Assembly: GCA_044448905.1 (NCBI GenBank)
Contig: JBIOHJ010000026.1
Span: 1 to 28,670, forward strand
DNA from: JBIOHJ01 sp044448905
Lineage (GTDB): Bacteria; Bacteroidota; Bacteroidia; AKYH767-A; OLB10
Length of the DNA stretch: 28,670 nucleotides
Reading direction: 5' to 3'
Shown here: in pieces, positions 17,411-26,165 of the stretch
Layout: every line of letters starts with the position of its first letter
Position numbering within the stretch: position 1 is the first letter of the stretch
Translations under genes and position numbers: made by a program
The notes under the pieces: generated by a model
What the model saw: the letters and a program-made list of their open reading frames with translations, nothing else
Told to the model about the DNA's origin: nothing
Databases searched by the model: none

Positions 17411-17620
17411 GCACTTTTTTTGATTCTGAAAATTCAGAATGCCATCCTGAAAGTTCAGAACCCCATTCCCGAAGTTCAGAATACCATCCTGAACCTTCAG
17501 CATCCTATTCCGAAAGTTCAGAATGCTATCCCGAACATTCAGCGCCTTATTCCGAAAGTTCGGAATGCCATCCTGAAGATTCAGTGCCCTATTCTGAAAG
17601 TTCAGAATATTATTTTGATG
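17411..17620. repeat. 21-bp tandem repeat array with internal dyad symmetry
   Basis: Ten head-to-tail 21-bp units (eight good from 17432 to 17599, with degraded ends) follow TTCAGAATnnnATyCTGAA, an imperfect palindrome. Odd units carry CATCCTGAA and even units TATTCCGAA, giving a 42-bp higher-order period. Because 21 is a multiple of 3 and each unit is near-palindromic, both strands stay open. The plus strand (TTG at 17390 to 17644, 84 codons) gives heptads such as KVQNPIP. The minus strand (ATG at 17632 to 17402, 76 codons) gives ILNFQNR-type heptads. Neither has a convincing start context, so I do not call a gene. The array fills the 467-base gap between the divergent genes at 15628 and 17820; nothing else is seen in that gap. 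Confidence 0.85.
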
Positions 17621-17819
17621 AATTTTTATCATTTTCCTGATTAACGTTATTAACAGGTTTTTTCATTTTGGTTGAAAACTTTTTGCTGCAACGGTTAAAT
17701 GCCGGCTTATATTTGGGTGTCCGTTCTTAATAATAAAAATCAAAAAAGCTTTTCGCGGATACCTTTTCCATACGATCCCGTTAATTCACTTTCGTACTAA
17801 CATCAAAAATTTAAACAAA

Positions 17820-18737
17820 ATGTTATCATTCGAATCCATTTTCAAAAATCATTTCGACACTAAAGAAATAAGTGACGATAATCTGAAAAAATTTACTGAA
17901 AAACACATTCAACAATTAACTGCAAACAACGGTGGCGGCACTTTTACTGTTACTATTACCGACACCACTAACGCCTACACTTCATACTTTGGCAGAATGA
18001 GCAATGAGGACGTTGCATTTGCCGTGCAGCAAGGGCTTACCATTACCACCGATGCCATTTTTAAAGATTTCCAAAATACGGTAAGTCAGAAAGAAGGAAT
18101 TATAAAAGGAACCTACGGCAAAAATTCGCCCGCCTACCAGGAATTTTTCCCGCTTGGTTTAACTGAATACAGCAACGCCACCAAAGCCAACATCGAAACC
18201 CTGATGACCCGTATGGTAACCGCATCAACCGCGCATGTTGCCGATTTGGGCGCACCGTTTGTTGCCATCTTCACCGCTCTCAAAACTAACTACCTGGCAG
18301 CCCGTAGCGCGCAGTTATTAAAAATTGGCGAAGTGGATGCCACCAAAACAGGAACCGAAACTTCGCGTAATGCGCTGGAGGTTCAATTGCTTAAAAATTT
18401 ATTTTTCGTAGGCTTCAACTTCCCTGGCGATATTACCCGTTGCCTGGATTTCTTCGACCAGAATATTATTCGTTACGATTCTGACAGCGCTACCGATGGT
18501 TTTGGCAAAGCCACCGGGTTAATACGTCACAATGGTACACCCATTTTTGATGCCGCTTTCGAGCTCATCGGCACCAACATTCCAATTGCGCGCAGCAATG
18601 CTGACGGGCGTTATAAAACCCGCAAAACTCCCATAGGTCATTACCAGGCTCGTATAACGTCAGCGGGTTTACCCGAACAAATTGTTGAATTGGATATTGT
18701 TGATGATGGCGATACCAACCTTGATTTAGATATTTAA
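17820..18737 (+). CDS. Cytoplasmic protein of unknown function with C-terminal carboxypeptidase-regulatory-like domain
   Basis: A 305-residue protein without signal peptide or membrane segment. Residues 1-225 are mainly helical (FESIFKNHFDTKEISDDNLKKFTEKHI; a long region of alanine/threonine-rich helices; NALEVQLLKNLFFVGFNFPGD). The last ~75 residues form a beta-sandwich-like domain: GKATGLIRHNGTPIFDAAFELIG, RSNADGRYKTRKTPIGHYQARI, then an acidic tail DIVDDGDTNLDLDI. The second part resembles a carboxypeptidase-regulatory-like (CarboxypepD_reg) fold. Such folds are usually extracytoplasmic, so finding one without an export signal is odd. The gene is more GC-rich than its neighbours and stands alone, followed by a strong terminator. 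I do not recognise the family. Confidence 0.72.
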   Translation: MLSFESIFKNHFDTKEISDDNLKKFTEKHIQQLTANNGGGTFTVTITDTTNAYTSYFGRMSNEDVAFAVQQGLTITTDAIFKDFQNTVSQKEGIIKGTYGKNSPAYQEFFPLGLTEYSNATKANIETLMTRMVTASTAHVADLGAPFVAIFTALKTNYLAARSAQLLKIGEVDATKTGTETSRNALEVQLLKNLFFVGFNFPGDITRCLDFFDQNIIRYDSDSATDGFGKATGLIRHNGTPIFDAAFELIGTNIPIARSNADGRYKTRKTPIGHYQARITSAGLPEQIVELDIVDDGDTNLDLDI

Positions 18738-18778
18738 GTGCGTCCTTGTCGCGGGGATTTGGCGTGTTTTTACGTTTG

Positions 18779-18809
18779 CCGTCCCGCCTCAGGCGGGGCG
18801 GTTTTTTTT
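18779..18809 (+). terminator. Strong GC-rich terminator
   Basis: A 10-bp stem with one G-T pair (18779-18788 with 18792-18801; core CCCGCC-TCA-GGCGGG) is followed by eight T. It lies 42 bases after the stop codon of the gene at 17820. Confidence 0.85.
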
Positions 18810-18843
18810 ACACAATTATTACCCTTGTGTTCAATTAAACCCG

Positions 18844-18851
18844 TACATTCG
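18844..18851 (+). promoter_or_regulatory. Weak -7-like box before the gene at 18868
   Basis: TACATTCG, one mismatch to TAnnTTTG, 16 bases before the ATG. The nearest TTG (18825-18827) is slightly closer than the usual -33 spacing. Confidence 0.28.
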
Positions 18852-18867
18852 TATTCAAATAAAATGC

Positions 18868-20502
18868 ATGATAAAAACTCTACCACTTATCTGCGCCCTC
18901 ACATTCGTTTTTCAAACAACCGTTTCGCAAAACCCACTGGTAAAAAATTGGGATTATCGCTATGGCGGAATGCATGACGATGATTTATCTGTACTGGTAC
19001 AAACCGCTGACGGTGGTTATCTTTTAGGCGGGCGCTCGCTATCGGACATTGGCGGAGACAAAACACAGCCCTCATGGGGCGACTTTGATTACTGGGTAGT
19101 TAAAACCGATGCGATGGGCATCCTGCAATGGGAAAAACGATTCGGAGGATTCAATGATGATTATTTACATTCAGTACAGCAAACCTCTGACGGAGGATAT
19201 ATATTAGGCGGATTCTCAGTTTCCGGTATCAGCGGAGATAAAACCGAACCATCGTGGAATAGTTTTGATTTCTGGATTGTAAAAATTGATGCGCTTGGCA
19301 TCAAACAGTGGGATAAGCGCTATGGCGGAACCGAATACGACCCTCTTTTTTCCATTAAGCAAACTACTGACGGGGGGTATATACTCGGTGGATATTCTTA
19401 TTCCAATATCAGCGGAGATAAAACACAACCCAATTGGGATTCCACGCTATTATCGCCCGATTATTGGATAGTTAAAATTAATTCTTCAGGAAATAAAGAA
19501 TGGGATAAAACATTTGGAGGAGATGAGTGGGATGCTCTTTATGCTGTAGAACAAACTACCGATGGCGGATATATCCTTGGCGGGTATTCATTGTCGGGAA
19601 TCAGCGGTGATAAAAGCGAACCATCATGGGGAGGCTACGATCACTGGCTGGTTAAAACCGATGCAATGGGAAATAAGCAATGGGATAGACGCTACGGTGG
19701 AATTCATAACGATTATCTTAATTCATTACACCAAACCTTTGATGGCGGATTTGTTTTTGGAGGCAAATCTTTATCCGACAGCAGCGGTGATAAAACCGAA
19801 CATTCATGGGGAGGATATGATTACTGGATTGTCAGAACCGATGCAGCAGGCAACAAACTATGGAATAAACGTTATGGCGGAACCGATAACGAAGATGATT
19901 TCGGAAATCTCGACCTGGATTATGATGGTGGAGTTATCATAGCCGGCACTTCATATTCCAATATTGGCGGTGATAAAACCGAAGACAACCTTGGCAGCGA
20001 ACAAATGTGGGTTGTTAAGACCGATTCATTGGGTGTGAAAAAATGGGATAAAACAATTTTTACAATGGGGCACGATGAAACTGGCTTTGCCATTAAGGCA
20101 TTAGATGGATGCTACCTTGCGGCAAATTATACCAATGCCGGAATCGGGGGATATAAAACACAGCTGCCGTGGAATAACACACTCGATTACTGGGTTGTCA
20201 AATTCTGCGATTCAACGTTTGTGGGCATAAATAAATTTAATGAAGAAGATAAACAGGTTACCATTTTTCCGAACCCTGCAACTGATTTTATTACCCTGTC
20301 GTTTACCATACCCGCGCAAAAAGCATTTTCCATTCAGCTTTTTAATTTATACGGGCAAATTGTAAAGACGCAACATTTTGCGTTTCTGCCTCCGGGCAAA
20401 CAACAAATACAAATTAATCTTAAAGATTTACAGCAGGGAATTTATTTTGTTAAAATAAATTCGGATCGTGAGGATGAAACTAAAAAGATTGTAAAACTGT
20501 AA
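18868..20502 (+). CDS. Secreted seven-repeat protein with type IX sorting domain
   Basis: A 544-residue protein. A short signal peptide ends near TTVSQ. Seven repeats of about 60 residues begin WDYRYGG, WEKRFGG, WDKRYGG, WDKTFGG, WDRRYGG, WNKRYGG and WDKTIFT. Each has the pattern QT.DGGYILGG.S.S.ISGDKT.PSWG..DYWIVK.D..GNK; the seventh is degenerate. This T9SS-associated repeat is related in layout, though not in detailed consensus, to SBBP propeller blades. A type A sorting domain (VTIFPNPATDFITL to TKKIVKL) closes it. It is likely a surface-exposed seven-bladed propeller of unknown ligand. The stop codon lies 9 bases from that of the convergent gene at 20512. No terminator hairpin separates the two. 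Confidence 0.85.
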   Translation: MIKTLPLICALTFVFQTTVSQNPLVKNWDYRYGGMHDDDLSVLVQTADGGYLLGGRSLSDIGGDKTQPSWGDFDYWVVKTDAMGILQWEKRFGGFNDDYLHSVQQTSDGGYILGGFSVSGISGDKTEPSWNSFDFWIVKIDALGIKQWDKRYGGTEYDPLFSIKQTTDGGYILGGYSYSNISGDKTQPNWDSTLLSPDYWIVKINSSGNKEWDKTFGGDEWDALYAVEQTTDGGYILGGYSLSGISGDKSEPSWGGYDHWLVKTDAMGNKQWDRRYGGIHNDYLNSLHQTFDGGFVFGGKSLSDSSGDKTEHSWGGYDYWIVRTDAAGNKLWNKRYGGTDNEDDFGNLDLDYDGGVIIAGTSYSNIGGDKTEDNLGSEQMWVVKTDSLGVKKWDKTIFTMGHDETGFAIKALDGCYLAANYTNAGIGGYKTQLPWNNTLDYWVVKFCDSTFVGINKFNEEDKQVTIFPNPATDFITLSFTIPAQKAFSIQLFNLYGQIVKTQHFAFLPPGKQQIQINLKDLQQGIYFVKINSDREDETKKIVKL

Positions 20503-20511
20503 ACGTTTCAC

Positions 20512-22389
20512 CTATTTCCTGCAAATAACCTTCGTGCTGGCAATTACATTATTGTTGTTTGAAATCCGTAAATGATAGGCTACAGGTTTTAAAGAGAAAG
20601 GTGTGGTAAACTGATATTGGTTAGTGCCTTGCTCCCCCATAATATTTTCGGTAAAGGCAATAGCCCCCGTTACATTAATTAGCTGAATGGTTACCGGCTT
20701 GGCTTCATCCAGTTTGAATTCGGCTGTAAAAGTCTGAGTAAACGGGTTGGGCGAAATTTTCAATGCAGCGTCTTCAATCGGCTTTGAGATAATGTTTACC
20801 GAAATTATTTTATAGGTTGTTGATTTGCCGTCAAAATCGGTTTGCATGAGGCGGTAATAAGTTGTGCCGTTAAATGGCTGGCTGTCGGCAAACGAATATT
20901 TGTGTATAACGCTGCTTGTACCCGCGCCTTCAACGGTGGCAAATTCGTTAAACACATATCCGTTTGGTGAACGCTCAAGCGTAAAGTAATCGTTATTCAC
21001 CTCACCTGCTGTTGCCCATGATAAAACAACCTTGCTGCCCTGCGCTTTGCCTGTAAAATCAATCAACGCGACTGGCAATGGAGAAGGGGGTGGGATAATG
21101 GTGAGCAGGCAAGCAGTTACCCCATCGCTCTTCACCTCCCACATTTCGTTCGTTTTATCATTCTTTAACCTGATTCGCACCTGGTAGTTTCCTCCTGAAG
21201 GGACCAAAATTTTTCGTGTGCTGGTAAATACTGCTGGCGAGCCTGTGCCCGGGTAAACATCGGTTCGCATTAAAATTCCGTTAACATAATAATACACGCT
21301 GGCTGTATCGTTATCATCAATGTTACCGCTTTGATTTATTCGTACCGACCAGCTCGCCATCCGGTTAGGTCCGCCTACCGAACCCGCTACACTAAACGTA
21401 GGGCTGTAATACCAGCAGGTCATTCCTTTTACAATCCAGTTTGAAGCATTCACATCGCCACAAGTAATCGTATAAGTTGAAGGATCCTTCCAATCCAATG
21501 TGTAAGAGCTTTGGCATGTAGAGGCGGAAACAACAGTATCATTTAAACAATTTTCAGGGTCGGTCAATGTAGCCGACAACGCATTACTGCTTGCGCACCA
21601 GTCAATAGCCGTATTCCAGGTACCGCTGTTCGATATGGTTCCGCTTTCGGTTTCAATATTTCCAAATCCGGACATTACTCCGCCAGCAGCATTTATAAAA
21701 TCACCTTTGGTTATAGTGAAAATATTCCCGTCAAAAGTCATGGTTCCTTCATTAACGATATCCCCGCTGTTGAGTGTTGCCTTCCACCCGTCAGCTACTT
21801 TAGTGGTTGAGCCAGATTTTAATTCAATGTCTCCGTTGGTTACTGTAGTGAGCGCATTCAAGGTGGCGCTTCCTTCAAATCGTAGCCGTGAAGCACCTGT
21901 TACCGGTCCGTTAAATGTTACTGAAGCACCTGACAGTACTTTTAATTCAGCAACACTGAGAGTTCCGTCTGATGTTAACGATCCTCCCTGAATTTCCAGC
22001 TTATAACTTGCACCGGTTAAGCTGCCAGTTTTGGAAATCGAAAAGCTGCTTGTTCCCGAAACTGTTACATCAGTATTCAAAGTAACAGCATGATTTATTA
22101 TCACGTTTTTTGAACTGACTGACGAAGTGGGCGTACATAAGCAGGGAGTTAGACCATTAGTTGACCATACAGTCGCTGAATTAGTCCAGCTACCGGGCAG
22201 CAAAGTTGTATAGGTAGTTACAGCGGCTTCGGCATTTTTAGGAGTGCCCAGGTTGCCTGTCGCAAACATAATAGCAAATACTGCCATACCTGTTATGCCT
22301 GCTATTGCTCCGTATCTTAAGATAAAACGGAGTTTGATTTTTTGTTTACCGCCTGTGCGCAGTACTGTTTTTTGATGGAACGTTTTCAT
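20512..22389 (-). CDS. Secreted parallel beta-helix-like protein with type IX sorting domain
   Basis: A 625-residue protein with an unusually long basic N-terminus (about 28 residues) before the hydrophobic segment (GAIAGITGMAVFAIMFATG) and a predicted cut after NAEAA (about 55). Residues 60-260 are Ser/Thr/Gly-rich with short repeats (VTLNTDVTVSGTSSFSISKTGSL, LKVLSGASVTFNG, GDIELKSGST, GDIVNEGTMTFDG, GNIETESGTI), as in autotransporter-like parallel beta-helices. A beta-sandwich-like part with several cysteines spans about 265-430. A fibronectin-type segment (LSWATAGEVNNDYFTLERSPNG) follows, typical of Bacteroidota surface proteins. A type A sorting domain (LKISPNPFTQTFTA to STKVICRK) ends it. 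The function is unknown, perhaps adhesion. It shares leader and sorting-domain sequence with the much shorter protein encoded at 22497. Confidence 0.8.
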   Translation of the reverse strand: MKTFHQKTVLRTGGKQKIKLRFILRYGAIAGITGMAVFAIMFATGNLGTPKNAEAAVTTYTTLLPGSWTNSATVWSTNGLTPCLCTPTSSVSSKNVIINHAVTLNTDVTVSGTSSFSISKTGSLTGASYKLEIQGGSLTSDGTLSVAELKVLSGASVTFNGPVTGASRLRFEGSATLNALTTVTNGDIELKSGSTTKVADGWKATLNSGDIVNEGTMTFDGNIFTITKGDFINAAGGVMSGFGNIETESGTISNSGTWNTAIDWCASSNALSATLTDPENCLNDTVVSASTCQSSYTLDWKDPSTYTITCGDVNASNWIVKGMTCWYYSPTFSVAGSVGGPNRMASWSVRINQSGNIDDNDTASVYYYVNGILMRTDVYPGTGSPAVFTSTRKILVPSGGNYQVRIRLKNDKTNEMWEVKSDGVTACLLTIIPPPSPLPVALIDFTGKAQGSKVVLSWATAGEVNNDYFTLERSPNGYVFNEFATVEGAGTSSVIHKYSFADSQPFNGTTYYRLMQTDFDGKSTTYKIISVNIISKPIEDAALKISPNPFTQTFTAEFKLDEAKPVTIQLINVTGAIAFTENIMGEQGTNQYQFTTPFSLKPVAYHLRISNNNNVIASTKVICRK

Positions 22390-22496
22390 GTGTTTATAAG
22401 ATTATTTTATAAAACTGACTTGTGTAATGTGTTTACGATTTTCGTGCAGAAAATGTTACAGGGATTAAGAAAAATGGAAAAAACCTTACAGGTATC

Positions 22497-23102
22497 TTAC
22501 AAATCCTTTCGGTAAATAACTTTTGTATTTCCTAAAACAACTCTTTTGCCGTTTAAAACTTGTATTAAATATGTTCCTGCTTTAAGTGCAGCAGGAGCTG
22601 AAAAACGATACGAGTTATTCCCTTCATAAGCCATTATTTTTTCGGAATACACAATAGTTCCGTTAACCGATATTAACTGGATGAGCACTTCCTGCGTCTC
22701 TGCCAATTTAAATTGAGCAGTGAACGATTCATTAAACGGGTTAGGCGAAACCCTGATTGCAGTAATAACATCTATAATTCCGTGGTCAACATTAATCCCT
22801 GAGGTTCCAGTAACGGTGTGTCCATTTTGAATATTAATTTGACTATCGCTGTTAGCAGGAATTGACGTTGCAGCTTCGCAGTTTGTTCCATCATATTTTT
22901 CCCAGGTGCCGGTAGCATTCCAGTTTCCGGTAGCCGCTGAACGGTAATCACCATTAGTTGCAGCCATCCCATGTTCTGACATTGAAAAATTAAAAGTTGC
23001 AACAAAAACTATAGTCAGCACAAAAGCTGAAACGGCAACGGTTCTCAGTGCTATTTTTATAAATAACTCTTGCCTGAGTAAAGGCTTTTGAACCATTTTC
23101 AT
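22497..23102 (-). CDS. Short sorting-domain protein, apparently a collapsed relative of the beta-helix protein
   Basis: A 201-residue protein with the same plan as the 625-residue protein 107 bases downstream. It has a long basic leader, a hydrophobic segment (VAVSAFVLTIVFVATFNF) and a small passenger of about 65 residues. Its type A sorting domain (IRVSPNPFNESFTAQFKL to NTKVIYRKDL) matches the other protein's. The passenger has one turn-like motif (GNWNATGTWEKYDGTNC, INIQNGHTVTGTSGINV), equivalent to the first beta-helix turn in the larger protein (GSWTNSATVW, VIINHAVTLNTDV). The sorting domain starts right after it. This may be a real short protein or a gene that lost its passenger by in-frame deletion. 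ATG at 23102 or 23096. Clear promoter elements are not seen in the 238-base divergent region upstream. Confidence 0.7.
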   Translation of the reverse strand: MKMVQKPLLRQELFIKIALRTVAVSAFVLTIVFVATFNFSMSEHGMAATNGDYRSAATGNWNATGTWEKYDGTNCEAATSIPANSDSQINIQNGHTVTGTSGINVDHGIIDVITAIRVSPNPFNESFTAQFKLAETQEVLIQLISVNGTIVYSEKIMAYEGNNSYRFSAPAALKAGTYLIQVLNGKRVVLGNTKVIYRKDL

Positions 23103-23340
23103 AAAACAGAATTTATATAATAACTGAAAGATTACGCAAGAATCGCAATAAAGTTGCCTTCCATAAATAGTATTAAATGAAACCGTTTATAGCGGGTTGA
23201 GTTTGCAACCGATTGATGAGGGCAACAAGAAAAAGAGTGAAGACGCATTTTTATTTTAATGAAAACCAGCGGTCATAAATCACAATGAAAAGCAACCTAA
23301 TCATAACTTCTGCGTAAACTTATTTTTTCAAAAGGTACTT

Positions 23341-25710
23341 ATGAGTTTGCGTATAAAAATCTGGCTAAGCATTTTTGGGCTCGTGCTGTTATTTACCATG
23401 AACAGTGTGGTTATTTTCATGGAAATGGAAGAGAATAAAACCAAAAGTGAAGAGCTTGCTCACAAAATAGAACCCTCGCTTAATTTTCTTTATGATTTGC
23501 GCAGGAACATTACCGAACGCGCTTCGCTGACTTCGGAATGGATTTTTAATTCGTCCAGTGAACTGTCAAAACAAAAATTAAAGAGCATCCGTTCGCAAAG
23601 CAAAAATGTTTTTTTCGAAATCAGGCAAATTGCCGAAAACTATAAAGAAACTCCATTGCTGGACAGTCTCAAAAACCTGAGTCACGCCTATACAAATCTT
23701 ACCGCACTCGAGGGGCAGATAATAAATACTCTTGTTTCGTTTGACGATTATAGCAATCCCGAAAAAAGATGGGCCACCGAAGCGATTTTAGAAAATGAGC
23801 TGAGCCCGCTTTCACATCAATTGGCCGGAAGCATTGATAGCTACATCCGGTACACGCTTGTCTGGCGTAATGTGAAGGATAAATCTATTGCATTGTCTGC
23901 ACAGCTCATCAAGCAATTATCAATTCTGCTTATTACCGAACTTATTCTGTTGGGTTTTATTCTTTCCTTTTTGGTTGAACGAATGCTTATTAAGCCGATT
24001 ATCGAAGTAAAAGATATGCTGCTCAAGCTAAAGAACGGCATTATCATTAAAAAACAGGTTAAGCGAAGCGATGAAATAGGAGCGATACAAAAAGCAGTTA
24101 ATGCACTTGCCGATCGTGTAGATGAAATGAGCGATTTTGCCCTTGAAGTAGGACAACGCAATTTCGACATGCATTTTAGCCCGCTCAGCGAGCACGATAA
24201 ACTGGGGAAATCTTTGGTTTCGATGTGCCAAGATTTGAAAAAGAATATTTTGCGTTTGGAAGAAACAAAAAAAATTGCCGGCATCGGTTATCTCGAATAT
24301 AATCCGGCAACCGGGCAGATTGAATTTTCCGAAATCATAAAAAATATTCTGGATATTGATGAAATACCGAATCCGGGGCTTACAGATTTTTTAAAAGTCT
24401 TTTCAAATGACGATGTAATGACGCTCCAGGTTCAAATCCGCGATTGTCTAAAGTATGATTCCAAAATAGAACAGGTATTTCCAATTGTGTCGTATAAAAA
24501 CAAGCCGAAAATAATTTCGATTTCGGGCCAGCATTTCATTACTGCCGATGATATGGTGGGGAAAATTGTATTGGTTATACAGGACATCACCGAAAGAAAG
24601 CGTGCCGAAAACGAATTGAAAAACGCGCACAACCAGATGGAAATGTTTTTTAAAAATATTGATGATGTATTTTTTTCGTTCGACTGCAATAACAAGCAGC
24701 TGATACAGGTATCGGATGCCTGTGAAAAAATTTACGGATATGCAAAAGAGGATTTTCGTAAAAATATTAACCTGATGGAAGAGGCGGTTGCAGCGGAAGA
24801 TGCACCCTTGTTTGAACAAAAGAAAACGGAAATGAAAAACGGCAAGGCGGTGATTTTTGAATACCGCATAAAAACAAAAAGCGGGAAAATAAAATGGGTT
24901 GAAACCAAAATGATTCCTACCTGTGATAAAAAAGGAAATATTACCAGGGTGGATGGAATTACTGCAGATATTTCGAATCGCAAGGAAAACGAAGAAGTTT
25001 TGAATACGATAAACAACGACCTGAGAAAATCAAACTCAGAGCTTGATAAATTTGTTTACAGCGTATCGCACGATTTGCGCGCACCGCTCACCTCCATGCA
25101 GGGGATTGTAGAGTTGACCGAGCTGGAAACCACCGAAGAAATTACCGGTAAGCACATGAAAATGCTGAACAACAGCATACGCAAGCTCGATAATTTTATT
25201 GGCGACATTCTGAATTATTCACGCAACTCCCGGTTAGACATTAAACGTGAACCGGTAAACTTCAATGAACTGGTTAACGATGTAGCACGCGAGCTTCAAT
25301 ACATGAACGGACCCAGCAATGCAATGGATATTCATATTGATGTAAAAGCACAGGGTGTTTTTTATTCAGATACCAACCGCATCCGCATGGCATTGAGCAA
25401 TCTTGTTTCAAACTCCATTCGCTACTTTGATGTGAATAAGAAAAAGCCTTTTGTAAATATTTATGTAAAGGCAAACGAGCATTCAGCCCGGATAGATGTG
25501 GAAGATAACGGTATTGGCATAGCAAAAGAATTACACGAAAAAGTATTCGATATGTTTTACCGGGTATCCGAACAGTCAGTCGGGTCGGGGTTGGGGTTGT
25601 ATATTGTGAAAGAGACTGTCGAGAAATTAAAAGGCAACATTTCACTCGAATCGGTTCCGGGTGAAGGAACAAAGTTTCATATTCAGATTCCTAATTTATT
25701 CTTTCAATAA
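23341..25710 (+). CDS. Membrane-bound sensor histidine kinase (HAMP, two PAS, HisKA, HATPase)
   Basis: A 789-residue kinase. Membrane segment 1 covers about 8-27 and segment 2 about 194-213, enclosing a ~165-residue helical periplasmic sensor part that resembles four-helix-bundle ligand domains. HAMP-like residues span about 214-266. A PAS-like region is at about 310-420 (ending VLVIQDITERKRAE) and a second PAS/PAC at about 435-550 (ending ITADISNRKENEE). The dimerisation domain carries the phospho-acceptor His577 in SVSHDLRAPLTSM. The ATPase domain has the N box (LSNLVSNSIRYFD), G1 (DVEDNGIGI) and G2 (GSGLGLYIVKE). No receiver domain is fused. The response regulator gene follows after 20 bases, so the two probably form one operon and a phosphotransfer pair. 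The signal is not predictable. Confidence 0.92.
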   Translation: MSLRIKIWLSIFGLVLLFTMNSVVIFMEMEENKTKSEELAHKIEPSLNFLYDLRRNITERASLTSEWIFNSSSELSKQKLKSIRSQSKNVFFEIRQIAENYKETPLLDSLKNLSHAYTNLTALEGQIINTLVSFDDYSNPEKRWATEAILENELSPLSHQLAGSIDSYIRYTLVWRNVKDKSIALSAQLIKQLSILLITELILLGFILSFLVERMLIKPIIEVKDMLLKLKNGIIIKKQVKRSDEIGAIQKAVNALADRVDEMSDFALEVGQRNFDMHFSPLSEHDKLGKSLVSMCQDLKKNILRLEETKKIAGIGYLEYNPATGQIEFSEIIKNILDIDEIPNPGLTDFLKVFSNDDVMTLQVQIRDCLKYDSKIEQVFPIVSYKNKPKIISISGQHFITADDMVGKIVLVIQDITERKRAENELKNAHNQMEMFFKNIDDVFFSFDCNNKQLIQVSDACEKIYGYAKEDFRKNINLMEEAVAAEDAPLFEQKKTEMKNGKAVIFEYRIKTKSGKIKWVETKMIPTCDKKGNITRVDGITADISNRKENEEVLNTINNDLRKSNSELDKFVYSVSHDLRAPLTSMQGIVELTELETTEEITGKHMKMLNNSIRKLDNFIGDILNYSRNSRLDIKREPVNFNELVNDVARELQYMNGPSNAMDIHIDVKAQGVFYSDTNRIRMALSNLVSNSIRYFDVNKKKPFVNIYVKANEHSARIDVEDNGIGIAKELHEKVFDMFYRVSEQSVGSGLGLYIVKETVEKLKGNISLESVPGEGTKFHIQIPNLFFQ

Positions 25711-25730
25711 AAAAAATATTTAATAATAAA

Positions 25731-26156
25731 ATGGACTATTCTTTTCGAAAAATTGCGGTGATTGATGACAGCGACCTCGACCGCTACATACTTGCCCGCT
25801 TTGTAAGCAAATATGCTTTTGCAAAGGAGGTGATTGATTTTAATCTTGCGCAAAAAGCTTTAGGCTTTTTTACGGAGCATCAGCAAAACATCAGCGTGCT
25901 TCCCGAACTGATTTTTCTTGACATCAATATGCCTTGTGTGAATGGTTTTCAGTTTTTGGATTGCTTTGAATTGTTTCCCGAAGCGGTAAAAAAACAAACG
26001 CGTATTGTTATGCTTACTTCTTCAAACAACCCTTTCGATTTGGAAAAGGCTTTTAAATATGCTTCGGTTTGCGAATATTATAATAAGCCGATAAACGAGG
26101 ATAAGCTCAAACAGCTTATTCAGAAATTAAAAAACATCCCGGCTTCGGTTTCGTGA
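25731..26156 (+). CDS. Single-domain response regulator
   Basis: A 141-residue receiver domain with no output domain. Acidic pair Asp12-Asp13 (AVIDDSDLD), phospho-acceptor Asp64 (LIFLDINMPCVNGF), Thr96-Ser97 (VMLTSSNNPFD) and Lys119 (YYNKPINED) are all present, so it should be phosphorylated. The spacing and NPFD segment fit the Rcp1/CheY-like regulators that pair with PAS-containing kinases. With no DNA-binding domain, it must act through protein contacts or pass the phosphate on. It lies directly downstream of the kinase gene, and its transcript is probably ended by the palindrome at 26203-26220. It is the last gene before the cassette array. Confidence 0.9.
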   Translation: MDYSFRKIAVIDDSDLDRYILARFVSKYAFAKEVIDFNLAQKALGFFTEHQQNISVLPELIFLDINMPCVNGFQFLDCFELFPEAVKKQTRIVMLTSSNNPFDLEKAFKYASVCEYYNKPINEDKLKQLIQKLKNIPASVS

Positions 26157-26165
26157 ACCATCCTT

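Noticed and set aside
17411..17620. CRISPR array
   Set aside because: Units are contiguous 21-mers without spacers and no cas gene is near.
17390..17644. 84-codon (plus) and 76-codon (minus, 17402-17632) ORFs over the 21-bp array
   Set aside because: Both are open because the unit is near-palindromic and a multiple of three long. The plus ORF starts at TTG and neither has a promoter. Kept only as an open possibility in the repeat entry.
18738..18977. 79-codon ORF overlapping the terminator and the start of the gene at 18868
   Set aside because: It reads through a rho-independent terminator and into another frame of a clear gene.
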